Of a stretch of DNA of 48,633 nt, positions 8,464 through 17,816 are shown in pieces (positions within the stretch are counted from its first letter, which is position 1; every line of letters begins with the position of its first letter). This DNA comes from JAYZDF01 sp036337945 (GTDB taxonomy: Bacteria; Myxococcota; Kuafuiibacteriia; Kuafuiibacteriales; Kuafuiibacteriaceae): positions 1-48,633 of the forward strand of contig JAYZDF010000022.1 of NCBI GenBank assembly GCA_036337945.1. The letters run 5' to 3'. Position numbers and translations under genes: made by a program. Under the pieces are notes generated by a model. The model saw nothing but the letters and a program-made list of their open reading frames with translations. It searched no databases and was not told the DNA's origin.

Positions 8464-11400
8464 CTATGCCTTCTGATTTGAATCATCTTTAAGGATTCTG
8501 ACAAACCCCTCGCTTAGAAGAAAATCAAGCAGGTCTTCTTGCAGATCTTCAGACTCGTCTTGAAGCAAAGCCATTATTTCGCGCAAGTTAGGCGACAGTA
8601 AATACCCGGTGCGAATAGCTGTCCGAAGTGCGGTTCTTGGCCAACGACTGGCGTAAGTAAGAAGGTTCTCAAGCGAAGTCTCTTGTCGAATGGCGTGGAT
8701 TTCGGCTTTCTGTTGGTCACTCAGCATACTTCGTAACGCGTCTACGTGACAGGCATATTCATATGGGATTCGGTCAACAACGTCAGCGTCTAAGACACCA
8801 TAAAAAAGTTCGATCCATTCTCTAAATTTCTCCGGATTGGATTCCACTGCGTAGACGAGGCCCCCTATTCGGAGATACGTCACCCATTTTGCTATCTCAA
8901 AACGTAACTGGCTAAGAGTAGCGTTTTTCAGAAACTCAGCGGGAAGACAAATTGACGGCGGATTCGTGCTCAGTGGGCGAGGACGAGAATCTGAACCTAA
9001 ATCAACTACGAGCTTGAATTTAATCCCATGAACCGCTGAAAGCTGATCACATATTTCCTGGAGGTCAGAATCTGTTCCCGCTTCATCTAACTCAACCAAC
9101 GATTCGTCATCATTCGAAGGAAGAACACGGCACATATCTGCACCATACGTGGACAAGAGACGGCCAAGAAGAGTATTCAGCTCGTGATCTGAAACCTGCT
9201 GAGTAATGATTTCGAGCGTAAGCCGATTCAAAGGCTCAACAGAAGACAGGCTCACAAAATCGGTGCCCGCAGCGGCGCGTACAATTTCAGCCGGCCCCAA
9301 CGCCCAAGGTTCTTTGCCCTGTTCCACTAGTCTATCAACTCGCGATATCAATTGTTCTAGCTGCTGTGAGGTTATCAAGCCTTCGAAGTGATCGCTCACC
9401 TCTACATCAGCGGAAAGCTCTTCGAAGCTCTCAACCTCTTTCGTATCAGTCATATGAGATACGTTTTTCTTAGGAAAATTAGAGTCGTAAGTAGATCGCT
9501 CCCGTTCTTTCTCTTTGATTTTTTGGGCGGCTAAACACTCTCCTAGAGCCATTCTAATTTCAACGCGCCTGTCGAGATCGTCTTCTAAAGCTAAACTCGT
9601 ACGCAACACCGCGGCTCGATCTTCCTCATCTCCGCTAACGTCAATGTTAGATAGGAAACGTAACAACTCGCTTTTTGAAATATCCTCGAAGTGACTCGCC
9701 TCAAACGCTGCTGTACACCGAGCATTTACAGAAATAAGTCGGTCAGCGAGCTCGAAATAAAAGCGACCACGCTGACTTGTTTCAACGCTGGAGGCCAAAA
9801 CTCGAGCAGCATCTAAAATCTTTTGCGCGGGCTGTGGCACTGTAGCTAGCATTCCTTCCAGGTGTTCACGGAATATTTCCTCACCGAGGACATCGAAGAT
9901 GCTATCAAACCGATCTGTTGCTTCAAACAAGTCCGCGAGGTTCTCCTGGATCTTCTTATCGGAAGGAACATATCCTAAGGCCTCAGTTAGGGTGGACTCA
10001 GCAGAAGCAAAATCGCGTAAATGGCTCCGTTGCACGTCTGCTATTTCGGTGAGAATTTCTGCTTTGGTCGCAGCATCGGGCGCCCTCCTCAGGAAGTGTC
10101 TGAGGATATCGACAAATAGGCGAAAATCTCTGGTGCGATTGAAGGTCAACTTCACTTCTTGTCGCAATTTGGTCACGGAGAGACCGTCAAGTTCGCAGAG
10201 AACTTCATCGAGAACCTCTATCAACATTTCTTTTGGCGTTCTTGAAAGGATAGAGTCACAAACTCGCGAGATTCTCTCCCTCAGTTTGTGACTTTCAGAA
10301 GAAGTTATCAATTCGGTTTGCTTATCGTCCGGTTGCGAAAGCTCGGGAGAAGCATGGGCAGCAGCGGCCAAACTAAGTAAGGCTTCCAGTTCGGTCTCAG
10401 GGTCGGGCTCAGCTAGTGTCACGGGCGGCTTCACAAATTGATCAACCCGAAGCTGCGCACTTTCATTGTTAGGGTCTAATTCAAGCGCTTTTTGAAAGCG
10501 CTGTAAGGCGGCCTCTGGTTCGCTTGGAGCCCACATGTCACCGAGGAACATACAAAGGGTGGACGCTCGCTCCATGTCTCCATGTGCAATGGCTTCGGCC
10601 AAAAGTCGCTCAAATATTTCAGCGGCTTTTTGATAATCATTCTTTCTCTCAAAAACTTGAGCCAAACCGAGCGCTGCATCAGGATGCTCTGAATCGAGTG
10701 CAAGCGCTTTTTCATAGCAATCCTGCGCAGAATCAACGTCATCCAGTTCAAATAAAAGCCACGACCCCATCTGAATGAGCATAGACAGACGAGCCGTATC
10801 ACCAATGTTCTCGGTAGAAATTAGTTGCGTAAGCAATGTGACAGCTTGAGCGTGCTGACCCGCTTCTGCTTGTGACTGTGCAAAATCTATCTTTATTCCG
10901 AGGTTTTCGGGTGCCAAACTAATCGCATATTCAAGAAAATTTAGGCTTCGTTGTGCATCGATTTCTGCAGCCGCAAGAGCAGCTCTACGATATGCATGGG
11001 CAGCGATTCTCCCGGTTCCCAAATTCGCAACCTCAACATAATCAGTAATCGCTTGCTCATCATCCCCTCTGATTTCGGATAAGATCGCACGACACAGAAG
11101 ACCGGGGAGAGAAGAAGGCCGCATTATTAGCTCGCGAGTGTTGAGCTGTGTGCATAGCTCTTGTGTTGAGGAGTCCGCGAGCCCAACGACCATGAGTCGT
11201 TCAACCAGCGCTGATGAGGCACGAGCAGGTACCGCCTCAAACAACTTCTTGCAGGCATGTTGATAGGTATCGCCTGAAAGCATAAAAACATCTTGTGGGA
11301 TAGATTGAATCGCGTCCAAACGGGCAAGAAGCTTTACTACGTTTGGGGATGGGTTTGTGTCCGTGGAGACTGACGACTGTAACTGTCTCGGGGCTAATTC

Positions 11401-12084
11401 GCTGACTGCAGTAATCATCAAACGACCGTGGTCGTCCATCTGAGTGCTTACAATATTGAGTTCACGATGAAGCGGAAGTTTCCAACCCTGGGCGGGGAAA
11501 AGGACCCAAGAGAGAGCGTTGACAGCATCGAAGGTAATTTCGCAAGGCCCGGAAAGTTTCACTGCTGCGAATAGACCGACAGGTGAGGCAAGTGCCTTAC
11601 TAACGACATCAAAAAGTTCTTTAGTAAAAGAACGAATAGGAGTCACCCCAAACCAAAGCTCCTCGTCAACCACAATCCGTAAGCGTCCGTCAGATGCGGG
11701 AAGCATGAAGATTTTAGCGACTACGGTCATTTCTGCGACGACCGCTTCTACAAACAACTGCTCTCCCTCAATAAAAAAGAAGTAAGAATTTGCATTCGAA
11801 TCAACAGTCTCTAAGACCTCATTGAGCAGCGCAGTCAGGACTCTCGGCTCTATTGTGGCGTGCAAACGTAGAAGACGAGCAGCTTGGTGCTTAAGCTCAT
11901 CAGTCCGAATGAGGTCGTCGACAGTTGACTCAGCATCTTCAACTTCAACGTCAGCCTCATGGACAATGACGCCGGGAGCGACTTCGTGATCTCGAATACC
12001 AATGAATACACGACCGCCTACAAGACTTACGGTTGGCTCAATTTCGCGGAGATTCATCGAGAACCTCTCGTTACTTTCCCTCAT
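8464..12084 (-). CDS. large TPR-repeat protein (1206 residues)
   Basis: No signal peptide or membrane helix is evident, so the protein is probably cytoplasmic. The middle (about residues 330-560) contains several tetratricopeptide repeats with the usual W/L-G-Y-A-P spacing, such as CYEKALALDSEHPDAALGLA and FQKALELDPNNESAQL. The N-terminal 300 residues are beta-rich and unrecognised. The C-terminal 500 are helical and acidic, with more repeat-like modules. TPR proteins are scaffolds. The first ATG is used here; an in-frame ATG at 12057 has a better ribosome-binding site (GAGAGG six bases upstream) and may be the true start, giving a protein nine residues shorter. It lies 75 bases after guaA and 70 bases before the zinc-ribbon TPR gene, so one transcript is plausible. 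Function unknown. Confidence 0.75.
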   Translation of the reverse strand: MRESNERFSMNLREIEPTVSLVGGRVFIGIRDHEVAPGVIVHEADVEVEDAESTVDDLIRTDELKHQAARLLRLHATIEPRVLTALLNEVLETVDSNANSYFFFIEGEQLFVEAVVAEMTVVAKIFMLPASDGRLRIVVDEELWFGVTPIRSFTKELFDVVSKALASPVGLFAAVKLSGPCEITFDAVNALSWVLFPAQGWKLPLHRELNIVSTQMDDHGRLMITAVSELAPRQLQSSVSTDTNPSPNVVKLLARLDAIQSIPQDVFMLSGDTYQHACKKLFEAVPARASSALVERLMVVGLADSSTQELCTQLNTRELIMRPSSLPGLLCRAILSEIRGDDEQAITDYVEVANLGTGRIAAHAYRRAALAAAEIDAQRSLNFLEYAISLAPENLGIKIDFAQSQAEAGQHAQAVTLLTQLISTENIGDTARLSMLIQMGSWLLFELDDVDSAQDCYEKALALDSEHPDAALGLAQVFERKNDYQKAAEIFERLLAEAIAHGDMERASTLCMFLGDMWAPSEPEAALQRFQKALELDPNNESAQLRVDQFVKPPVTLAEPDPETELEALLSLAAAAHASPELSQPDDKQTELITSSESHKLRERISRVCDSILSRTPKEMLIEVLDEVLCELDGLSVTKLRQEVKLTFNRTRDFRLFVDILRHFLRRAPDAATKAEILTEIADVQRSHLRDFASAESTLTEALGYVPSDKKIQENLADLFEATDRFDSIFDVLGEEIFREHLEGMLATVPQPAQKILDAARVLASSVETSQRGRFYFELADRLISVNARCTAAFEASHFEDISKSELLRFLSNIDVSGDEEDRAAVLRTSLALEDDLDRRVEIRMALGECLAAQKIKEKERERSTYDSNFPKKNVSHMTDTKEVESFEELSADVEVSDHFEGLITSQQLEQLISRVDRLVEQGKEPWALGPAEIVRAAAGTDFVSLSSVEPLNRLTLEIITQQVSDHELNTLLGRLLSTYGADMCRVLPSNDDESLVELDEAGTDSDLQEICDQLSAVHGIKFKLVVDLGSDSRPRPLSTNPPSICLPAEFLKNATLSQLRFEIAKWVTYLRIGGLVYAVESNPEKFREWIELFYGVLDADVVDRIPYEYACHVDALRSMLSDQQKAEIHAIRQETSLENLLTYASRWPRTALRTAIRTGYLLSPNLREIMALLQDESEDLQEDLLDFLLSEGFVRILKDDSNQKA

Positions 12085-12159
12085 TTCTTCTTTTTTCCTC
12101 AGCAGTTGTTGAAGAGATTTATAGCAAATAAGTGCTGAACTAGAACCGACGTGATCACA

Positions 12160-13704
12160 TTACTCCCATTCAATTGTCGCAGGAGGCTTAGAGGACACAT
12201 CATAAGCGACGCGATTGATACCTCGGACTTCATTAATAATCCGATTCGATATTCGTCCGAGTAGTTCGAAAGGAATATGGGCAAAATCGGCGGTCATCCC
12301 GTCCTTGGCGGTAACCGCTCTTAGAGTGCAAGTATATTCATATGTTCGAGCATCGCCCATCACGCCAACTGAACGAACCGGTAGAAGCACTGCAAAAGCC
12401 TGCCAAATTTGGTCGTAAAGGCCAGCAGTGCGGATTTCGTCGATAAAGATTTTATCAGCGCCGCGGAGGATCTCAAGCTTGTCTTCGGACACCGCACCGA
12501 GCACCCGAATCGCTAGTCCAGGTCCGGGGAAAGGATGTCGGCCTACTACATGGGCAGGAAGTCCTAATTCGGATCCAAGTAAACGAACCTCATCTTTGAA
12601 CAGCTCACGTAAAGGTTCAAGAAGCTTTAGGTTCATTCGTTCCGGCAAACCGCCTACGTTGTGATGGCTCTTAATTGTTGCACTTGGTCCCTTGAAAGAC
12701 ACGGATTCAATGACATCTGGATACAAGGTGCCTTGCGCTAGCCACTTTGCGTCTGGGCCGACCTCATTCGCAGCGTCTTCAAAAACTTCGATAAAGACTC
12801 GCCCAATGATTTTTCGTTTCTTTTCTGGATCCGTGACACCAGCGAGTTCACTCAAAAACTTGTCACTCGCATCAACGTATCTGAGGTTCATCCCCAGTTG
12901 ATCTCGAAAGATCGAAATGACCTCATCAGCTTCTCCTTGCCGGAGAACACCATTATTGACAAAGACAGGAATGAGCTGGTCGCCAATCGCTTTATGTAAA
13001 AGAGCGGCAACAACAGAAGAATCAACTCCACCAGAAAGACCACAAATAACCTTATCCTCACCCACCAGTTCTCGAATGCGGATAATCTCACGTTCGATGA
13101 AACTTCCCATATTCCAACCAGACCTCAGGCCAGAAATGTCGAAAAGGAAATTGGCTATCATTTGACTACCACTGGGCGTGTGGACCACTTCTGGATGAAA
13201 TTGAACGCCGTATAAGCGCCGAGTCGGATGAGCGACCATTGCGTATGGACATGTGTCTGATTTTCCCCAGACCTCAAAACCTTCCGGTATGGCAGCAACT
13301 TGATCGCCATGACTCATCCAGACTTCGGTCTGATTGGCAGTAGCCTCAACGCCCTTCATCAAAGCTGCATCACTCGTAAACTCGACCTGAGCCCGGCCAT
13401 ATTCATGTTGATCAGCACGGACGACTTGCCCTCCGAGAGTATGAGTCATCAACTGCATTCCGTAACAGATTCCAAGAACAGGGACGCCCAAATTGAATAC
13501 TTCAGTTTCAATCGACGGAGCACCATCAAGATGTACGCTGTCCGGACCGCCAGACAGGATTATGGCCGCGGGTTCAAAGGCCTGAATCTCTTCGAGAGTG
13601 CGAGTACAGGGCCAAATCTCAGAATAAACTTCGTGTTCTCGAATCCTTCGAGCAATAAGCTGCGTGTACTGAGAGCCAAAATCGATTACGAGTACGCGGT
13701 CCAC
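12160..13704 (-). CDS. guaA: GMP synthase (glutamine-hydrolysing)
   Basis: Converts XMP, ATP and glutamine to GMP, the last step of guanine nucleotide synthesis, in the cytosol. The N-terminal class I glutamine amidotransferase has nucleophile Cys80 in GICYGMQL and the His170/Glu172 pair in GVQFHPEV. The ATP-pyrophosphatase domain carries the P-loop SGGVDS (224-229). The C-terminal dimerisation domain ends in the characteristic KPPATIEWE. The length of 514 residues is normal. The start is GTG at 13704, giving DRVLVIDFGSQYTQLIARRI, which matches the family N-terminus; the nearest upstream ATG is out of frame. Divergent from the Cys/His-knuckle gene across 140 bases. Confidence 0.98.
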   Translation of the reverse strand: MDRVLVIDFGSQYTQLIARRIREHEVYSEIWPCTRTLEEIQAFEPAAIILSGGPDSVHLDGAPSIETEVFNLGVPVLGICYGMQLMTHTLGGQVVRADQHEYGRAQVEFTSDAALMKGVEATANQTEVWMSHGDQVAAIPEGFEVWGKSDTCPYAMVAHPTRRLYGVQFHPEVVHTPSGSQMIANFLFDISGLRSGWNMGSFIEREIIRIRELVGEDKVICGLSGGVDSSVVAALLHKAIGDQLIPVFVNNGVLRQGEADEVISIFRDQLGMNLRYVDASDKFLSELAGVTDPEKKRKIIGRVFIEVFEDAANEVGPDAKWLAQGTLYPDVIESVSFKGPSATIKSHHNVGGLPERMNLKLLEPLRELFKDEVRLLGSELGLPAHVVGRHPFPGPGLAIRVLGAVSEDKLEILRGADKIFIDEIRTAGLYDQIWQAFAVLLPVRSVGVMGDARTYEYTCTLRAVTAKDGMTADFAHIPFELLGRISNRIINEVRGINRVAYDVSSKPPATIEWE

Positions 13705-13844
13705 AAGAGGGCGCGTAGCATGGGATGAAGGACTTAGAAACCCCGGCGAACATGCCTAGCGCAACGACGGACCAAAATTACCGATAAAGATGTAGACTAA
13801 GTTCACATTTCTTAGGCGAAAGACACCTAACTAGTGAAACCGAT

Positions 13845-14531
13845 ATGAATGGAAAGATATCTAAGAGTTTAGGGGGCTTACTCGGAAAGCTTGCGGCCAG
13901 CGAGGCTGCGAGTGAAGGAATGGGCGACCTGAGCAAGCAAGGCCTCAAGGGCAAGAAAAGCAAAGCCACCAAGGGAGAAACCCTTGAAAACGATCTTCTT
14001 TTGTCAGGTTTGGGCTTCTCGCAGACCGACAAAAAGACCAATACGAAAAATAAATCAGAAACCCAGAATATCCTTAGATTCCTGAAGGACCCCAAAGGGG
14101 AAATTAAGAAGCTAAAGGCCCAGAAGAATCTGACAAAGGATTCTTCGACCGAAAAGAACTCCCCAAACCAAGCAGACAACTTCATACGCAAAGAGGTGCA
14201 AGAGCCAATCAAGGAGCAACTTGCCCAAGAAAGAACCCAAGAAGCGCAACAGCAGGCCGTTGAACAACTAGAACCAAAAGAACTCAAAGAGCATTCAGAA
14301 GCCCACGAACACGCCTTACCTCAACAGGAAAAACGAAAAGAACAAGAAGATTCGAAGGGGGGGAACGCGTGGGTCCTAGATGATGACGACGAAGGCAGTA
14401 CAGAAAAGGAATCAGGAGGAGAAGCCCAGGTCTTTTCGAATGTTGAACGATGTCACGGTCATCTTGAAGACGGCAGTCGTTGTCTGCGAAAGGCGAAAGA
14501 AGGATCTCCTTTTTGCGCCGTTCATCACTAG
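13845..14531 (+). CDS. hydrophilic protein with C-terminal DUF5763-like Cys/His knuckle
   Basis: The protein is 228 residues. An N-terminal amphipathic stretch (KISKSLGGLLGKLAASEAAS) is followed by a long, highly charged, Lys/Glu/Gln-rich and probably disordered or coiled-coil middle (about 30-170). The last 26 residues hold the spaced metal ligands C-x9-C-x10-C-x2-H-H, with a Gly-x-x-Cys turn (DGSRCLRKAKEGSPFCAVHH). This resembles the small DUF5763 zinc-knuckle module. The opposite strand also has a long open frame here, but it is Phe/Ser/Leu-rich and looks like the antisense of a Lys/Glu-rich gene. Function unknown. Nucleic acid or protein binding through the knuckle is a guess. Confidence 0.65.
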   Translation: MNGKISKSLGGLLGKLAASEAASEGMGDLSKQGLKGKKSKATKGETLENDLLLSGLGFSQTDKKTNTKNKSETQNILRFLKDPKGEIKKLKAQKNLTKDSSTEKNSPNQADNFIRKEVQEPIKEQLAQERTQEAQQQAVEQLEPKELKEHSEAHEHALPQQEKRKEQEDSKGGNAWVLDDDDEGSTEKESGGEAQVFSNVERCHGHLEDGSRCLRKAKEGSPFCAVHH

Positions 14532-14586
14532 TTCAAAACGATAGAATTTGGGTCCAGCGAGGGTCCCGTTGTTATCGGGTTGTGCT

Positions 14587-15351
14587 ATGTCTGGTTCAGT
14601 GCTGAAACTAGAAGGCGTTCAGAAACATTATGGAGACCATCGAGCCCTCGCTGGGTTAAGTCTCGATATTCCAGGTGGAATTGTCTTCGGGTTCCTCGGT
14701 CAAAACGGCGCAGGCAAAACAACAACGATGCGAATCATTGCGGGGTTGATTCAAGCCTCAAACGGACGCGTATTTATCGACGATATCGATACAACTTTGG
14801 ACCCCGTCACTGCTAAATCTAAGGTGGGATACATCCCTGATCGGCCATACCTTTACGATCGCCTTACCGGTACTGAAACCATGGAGTTCATTGCTGAGTT
14901 ATTCAACCTCGATCCGCAACTCGCTCACCCAAAAGGAGAACAACTGCTCACGCGGTTTGGAATTCATCATGTGAAAGATAAACATGTCGAAACCTACTCT
15001 CACGGAATGAAGCAGAGACTTGCTCTGGCCGCGGCATTGCTCCACCAACCAAAAGTACTTTTAGTCGACGAACCTATGGTAGGACTAGATCCCCAGGGGG
15101 CTCGCCTTGTAAAATCGGTGTTCCGAGAAGAAGCCGATTCGGGCAATACGGTCTTCCTTTCAACTCATTCATTAGCTGTTGCCGAGGAAGTCTGTGACCA
15201 GATCGGAATTCTTCAAAAAGGCCAACTCATAGCACTTGGAACAAAAGATGAACTCAAGTCTATGTCAGGTCTTGATGCCAATCTTGAAGAAATTTTTCTA
15301 AAACTCACGTCAAAAGATGATGATGTTATTCGCGCAAGTCTCGCTCCTTGA
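14587..15351 (+). CDS. ABC transporter ATP-binding protein (ABC-2 type), no permease nearby
   Basis: This is the nucleotide-binding subunit of an ABC-2-type exporter. It has Walker A GQNGAGKTTT, a signature variant YSHGMKQRL typical of the CcmA/NatA/drug group, Walker B VLLVDEP, a D-loop GLDPQG and a switch His in FLSTHSL. I chose the ATG at 14587 because VLKLEGVQKHYGDH then begins the first strand at the usual place; an upstream in-frame TTG at 14548 would add 13 residues with no family match. The next gene is on the opposite strand, so the membrane partner must be elsewhere or the protein works alone. Substrate unknown. Confidence 0.9.
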   Translation: MSGSVLKLEGVQKHYGDHRALAGLSLDIPGGIVFGFLGQNGAGKTTTMRIIAGLIQASNGRVFIDDIDTTLDPVTAKSKVGYIPDRPYLYDRLTGTETMEFIAELFNLDPQLAHPKGEQLLTRFGIHHVKDKHVETYSHGMKQRLALAAALLHQPKVLLVDEPMVGLDPQGARLVKSVFREEADSGNTVFLSTHSLAVAEEVCDQIGILQKGQLIALGTKDELKSMSGLDANLEEIFLKLTSKDDDVIRASLAP

Positions 15352-15369
15352 GCAAAACGTTAAAGGTCT

Positions 15370-16416
15370 CTACACTTCACCCTTGACATACCGGACTGCG
15401 AGCTCAACATCGTCTTTCGGACCAATAATAAGACCACAGCGGTCGTGTAGTCCTGTTGGTACAATATCAAGAATCGGAACCTCGCCACTATACGCCGCTC
15501 CTCCTGCAGTTTGGGCGATAAATGCAAGCGGACTGCATTCGTAGATGACTCGTAATTTGCCCTTTTCACTTCTTGAGTCCGCAGGGTACAAAAACAGCCC
15601 GCCATAAACGAGGTTTCGATGAAAGTCTGCGACAAGCGATCCAATGTGTCGAGAAATGACTCGTCTTTTATCTTCGTCATTCCTCTGCTTAATTGTACTC
15701 ACGAACTGACTCACCCAGCCTGGCCAGTAGGGTTCATTCGATTCGTTGATTGATAGAATTTTTGTCTTACTTGGCAGCCGAATATTACCACGCGTTAAGA
15801 AGAACTCGCCCGCTGACGGGTCCAACGTAAAGCAGTCAACCGTTTGACCTACTGTATAAACGAGAACAGTCGATGAACCATAGATGATATACCCGGCCGC
15901 GACCTGTTCTTTACCTGCGCGCAATACATCGCGACGAATAATCTCGCTTTCAGATGTCCTTCGGTACACCGCGAAGATAGTTCCAATAGAAACATTTGCG
16001 TCAATGTTACTGCTTCCGTCTAAGGGATCAAAACACACGATATAATCACCACCGTAGTCCGGAGAGACTTCGATAATTTCGTGTTCTTCTTCTGAAGCCA
16101 TCGCCGCAACACAGCCAGATCGCTTGAGAACATCAACAAGAGTATCCTGGGCGAGACGATCCAACTTCTGAACCGTCTCTCCTTGAACATTCACCTCACC
16201 CGTCGCTCCCCAAAGCTCAATAAGACCGGCTCGTCGAACCTGAGCTGCGATCATTTTGGCTGCAACTCCTACTTGCGTAAGTAATGCACTCAATTGTCCG
16301 CGCGCATCGCCATAATTCGTCTGTTGCTGAAGAATATGCTGAGTGAGAGTCAAGCCCACTTGCTCACGGTTCGATGATAGGGAGCGATTTAATGAGTTTA
16401 CCACAGGGATTTCCAT
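15370..16416 (-). CDS. fbp: class I fructose-1,6-bisphosphatase
   Basis: Hydrolyses fructose-1,6-bisphosphate to fructose-6-phosphate, the controlled step of gluconeogenesis, in the cytosol. The metal-binding core is visible: acidic SEEEHEI (108-114) and DPLDGSSNID (130-139), followed by SIGTIFAVYRR. The substrate-binding LVYGGLFLYP lies in the C-terminal half. The length of 348 residues is normal for class I. Convergent with the ABC ATPase gene, with an 18-base gap that shows no obvious hairpin. Divergent from the gene at 16472 across 55 bases. Confidence 0.96.
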   Translation of the reverse strand: MEIPVVNSLNRSLSSNREQVGLTLTQHILQQQTNYGDARGQLSALLTQVGVAAKMIAAQVRRAGLIELWGATGEVNVQGETVQKLDRLAQDTLVDVLKRSGCVAAMASEEEHEIIEVSPDYGGDYIVCFDPLDGSSNIDANVSIGTIFAVYRRTSESEIIRRDVLRAGKEQVAAGYIIYGSSTVLVYTVGQTVDCFTLDPSAGEFFLTRGNIRLPSKTKILSINESNEPYWPGWVSQFVSTIKQRNDEDKRRVISRHIGSLVADFHRNLVYGGLFLYPADSRSEKGKLRVIYECSPLAFIAQTAGGAAYSGEVPILDIVPTGLHDRCGLIIGPKDDVELAVRYVKGEV

Positions 16417-16471
16417 AGGCCGAGCATCGCATTAGGTCAATCCGTAGTGACGATAATAGAAACATAAAAGA

Positions 16472-17584
16472 TTGAAAACAGACCCTCTCTTTTTTGAATA
16501 TGCACTCATAATCAGGGATAGTTATGATGTCGTGTATGTAGGACTACTCATCGTCGGTCTTGCTTTAGGTGTGAACGACACAAATCGAGAGACGAGCGAC
16601 CCCTGCGAATTACAAAAAAGCGTCTCGAAAATTTTAGGTCCACTCCAACCAAAATCCGGCCCATTTGCTCAAGTTGACGTAGACTTTGCCATTATTGGTC
16701 GCAGGTTAAAACTTACATTTCATAGAGACGAACGTGTATTATCTGAGCGTTTTGTAGACTACGACGAATCAGCCTGTGTACCGCTAAAAGATCATCTGGG
16801 AGTGTTACTGAGTGGATTCTTCAAAGATTTCACTAAACAGCCAACTCTCATCCCTCTTGCGAGCCCCGGCAAAACAAAACCGAGACATTTAAAAAAGAAT
16901 GACGCTAGAAAAGAAGTGAAATTCAAATCTGAAGAACCTTCATTCGAAATTTCTGCAGAGACGGCAACCAAGACTCCACAACAGCGCAGAACCGACAAGG
17001 CGCCTGTGATCGCCTCAAGTTCAACCACTTCCTCGGCGACTCTCTCAAAAGATAAAGGACGGTTGTCGTTTGGTGTCTTTGCGTACGGACAGTCACATAT
17101 AGACGATTTCGTACTCCGCCTAGGAGCACGAGCACGAGCAGCCTACAAGCTAAGAAATGCATCATTCATGGCACGCTTTGGAGTTCAAGAGCCTCTTCGA
17201 GCAACTACGGATTCTGAGTCCTTATCCGTTTTACCACTCAGTTTCTCGGTTGGAGCCGGCCCTTGCGACAGAGTTTTTGCAGTGAAGTTATGTCTGTTCG
17301 GTTTGGTTGGCCGAGAATACTTTTCTGGTACCCTTTCTACAAATGACCAACAAAGCAACCAGCAACTGAGTCAGTGGATTATCGAGGGCCTTTTAGAATA
17401 CCAAGATATTATCCGTACCGATATGTTTCTTCATGTTGGTTTAGCGCTGAGATTTCGACCTGGGAACCAAGCATTTTCTAGCTCAACGAACGATAAGCTC
17501 GTCGACGTCTCCGGCTGGACAGGAAATGCACATATTGGAATAAGCTATGATCTCTTCCATTTCATATCCGACACAAAAACTTAA
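16472..17584 (+). CDS. hypothetical envelope protein, possible outer-membrane beta-barrel
   Basis: No family recognised. A hydrophobic stretch VVYVGLLIVGLALG near the N-terminus looks like a signal peptide. The listed start is TTG; a GTG at 16532 would begin just before this stretch and is a reasonable alternative. A conserved-looking domain follows (about 45-125; one Cys at each end), then a Lys/Ser/Thr-rich linker (about 130-190). The C-terminal 170 residues have alternating polar and hydrophobic strands with many Gly, Phe and Arg, ending in HIGISYDLFHF. This fits an OmpA-like beta-barrel or a beta-sandwich. It stands before a FecR protein on the same strand, 232 bases upstream. Confidence 0.6.
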   Translation: MKTDPLFFEYALIIRDSYDVVYVGLLIVGLALGVNDTNRETSDPCELQKSVSKILGPLQPKSGPFAQVDVDFAIIGRRLKLTFHRDERVLSERFVDYDESACVPLKDHLGVLLSGFFKDFTKQPTLIPLASPGKTKPRHLKKNDARKEVKFKSEEPSFEISAETATKTPQQRRTDKAPVIASSSTTSSATLSKDKGRLSFGVFAYGQSHIDDFVLRLGARARAAYKLRNASFMARFGVQEPLRATTDSESLSVLPLSFSVGAGPCDRVFAVKLCLFGLVGREYFSGTLSTNDQQSNQQLSQWIIEGLLEYQDIIRTDMFLHVGLALRFRPGNQAFSSSTNDKLVDVSGWTGNAHIGISYDLFHFISDTKT

Positions 17585-17816
17585 ACTCTGAGCGTAAGCA
17601 AAGGCTGAGGCGGCTGGTTTTGCATCATGCACTGACTGACTAAGTGATCGCCCCACAGGTTATTCCATTATTGGCCTGCGCAACGCACAAACTAGCAAGG
17701 ATAAGCGTGCAAAATTCAATGTGCGAGTTGGCCATTACTAAAACTTCTTTTTGCCAGTCCGAATAATTATTTTCGAAATCAAGCTGACTTGGTTTCGTGT
17801 CGGATGGAGGTTCGGT

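Noticed and set aside
13778..14287. Long minus-strand open frame opposite the Cys/His-knuckle gene
   Set aside because: Composition is Phe/Ser/Leu-rich and matches the antisense of a Lys/Glu-rich coding region; the plus strand has a motif-bearing C-terminus.
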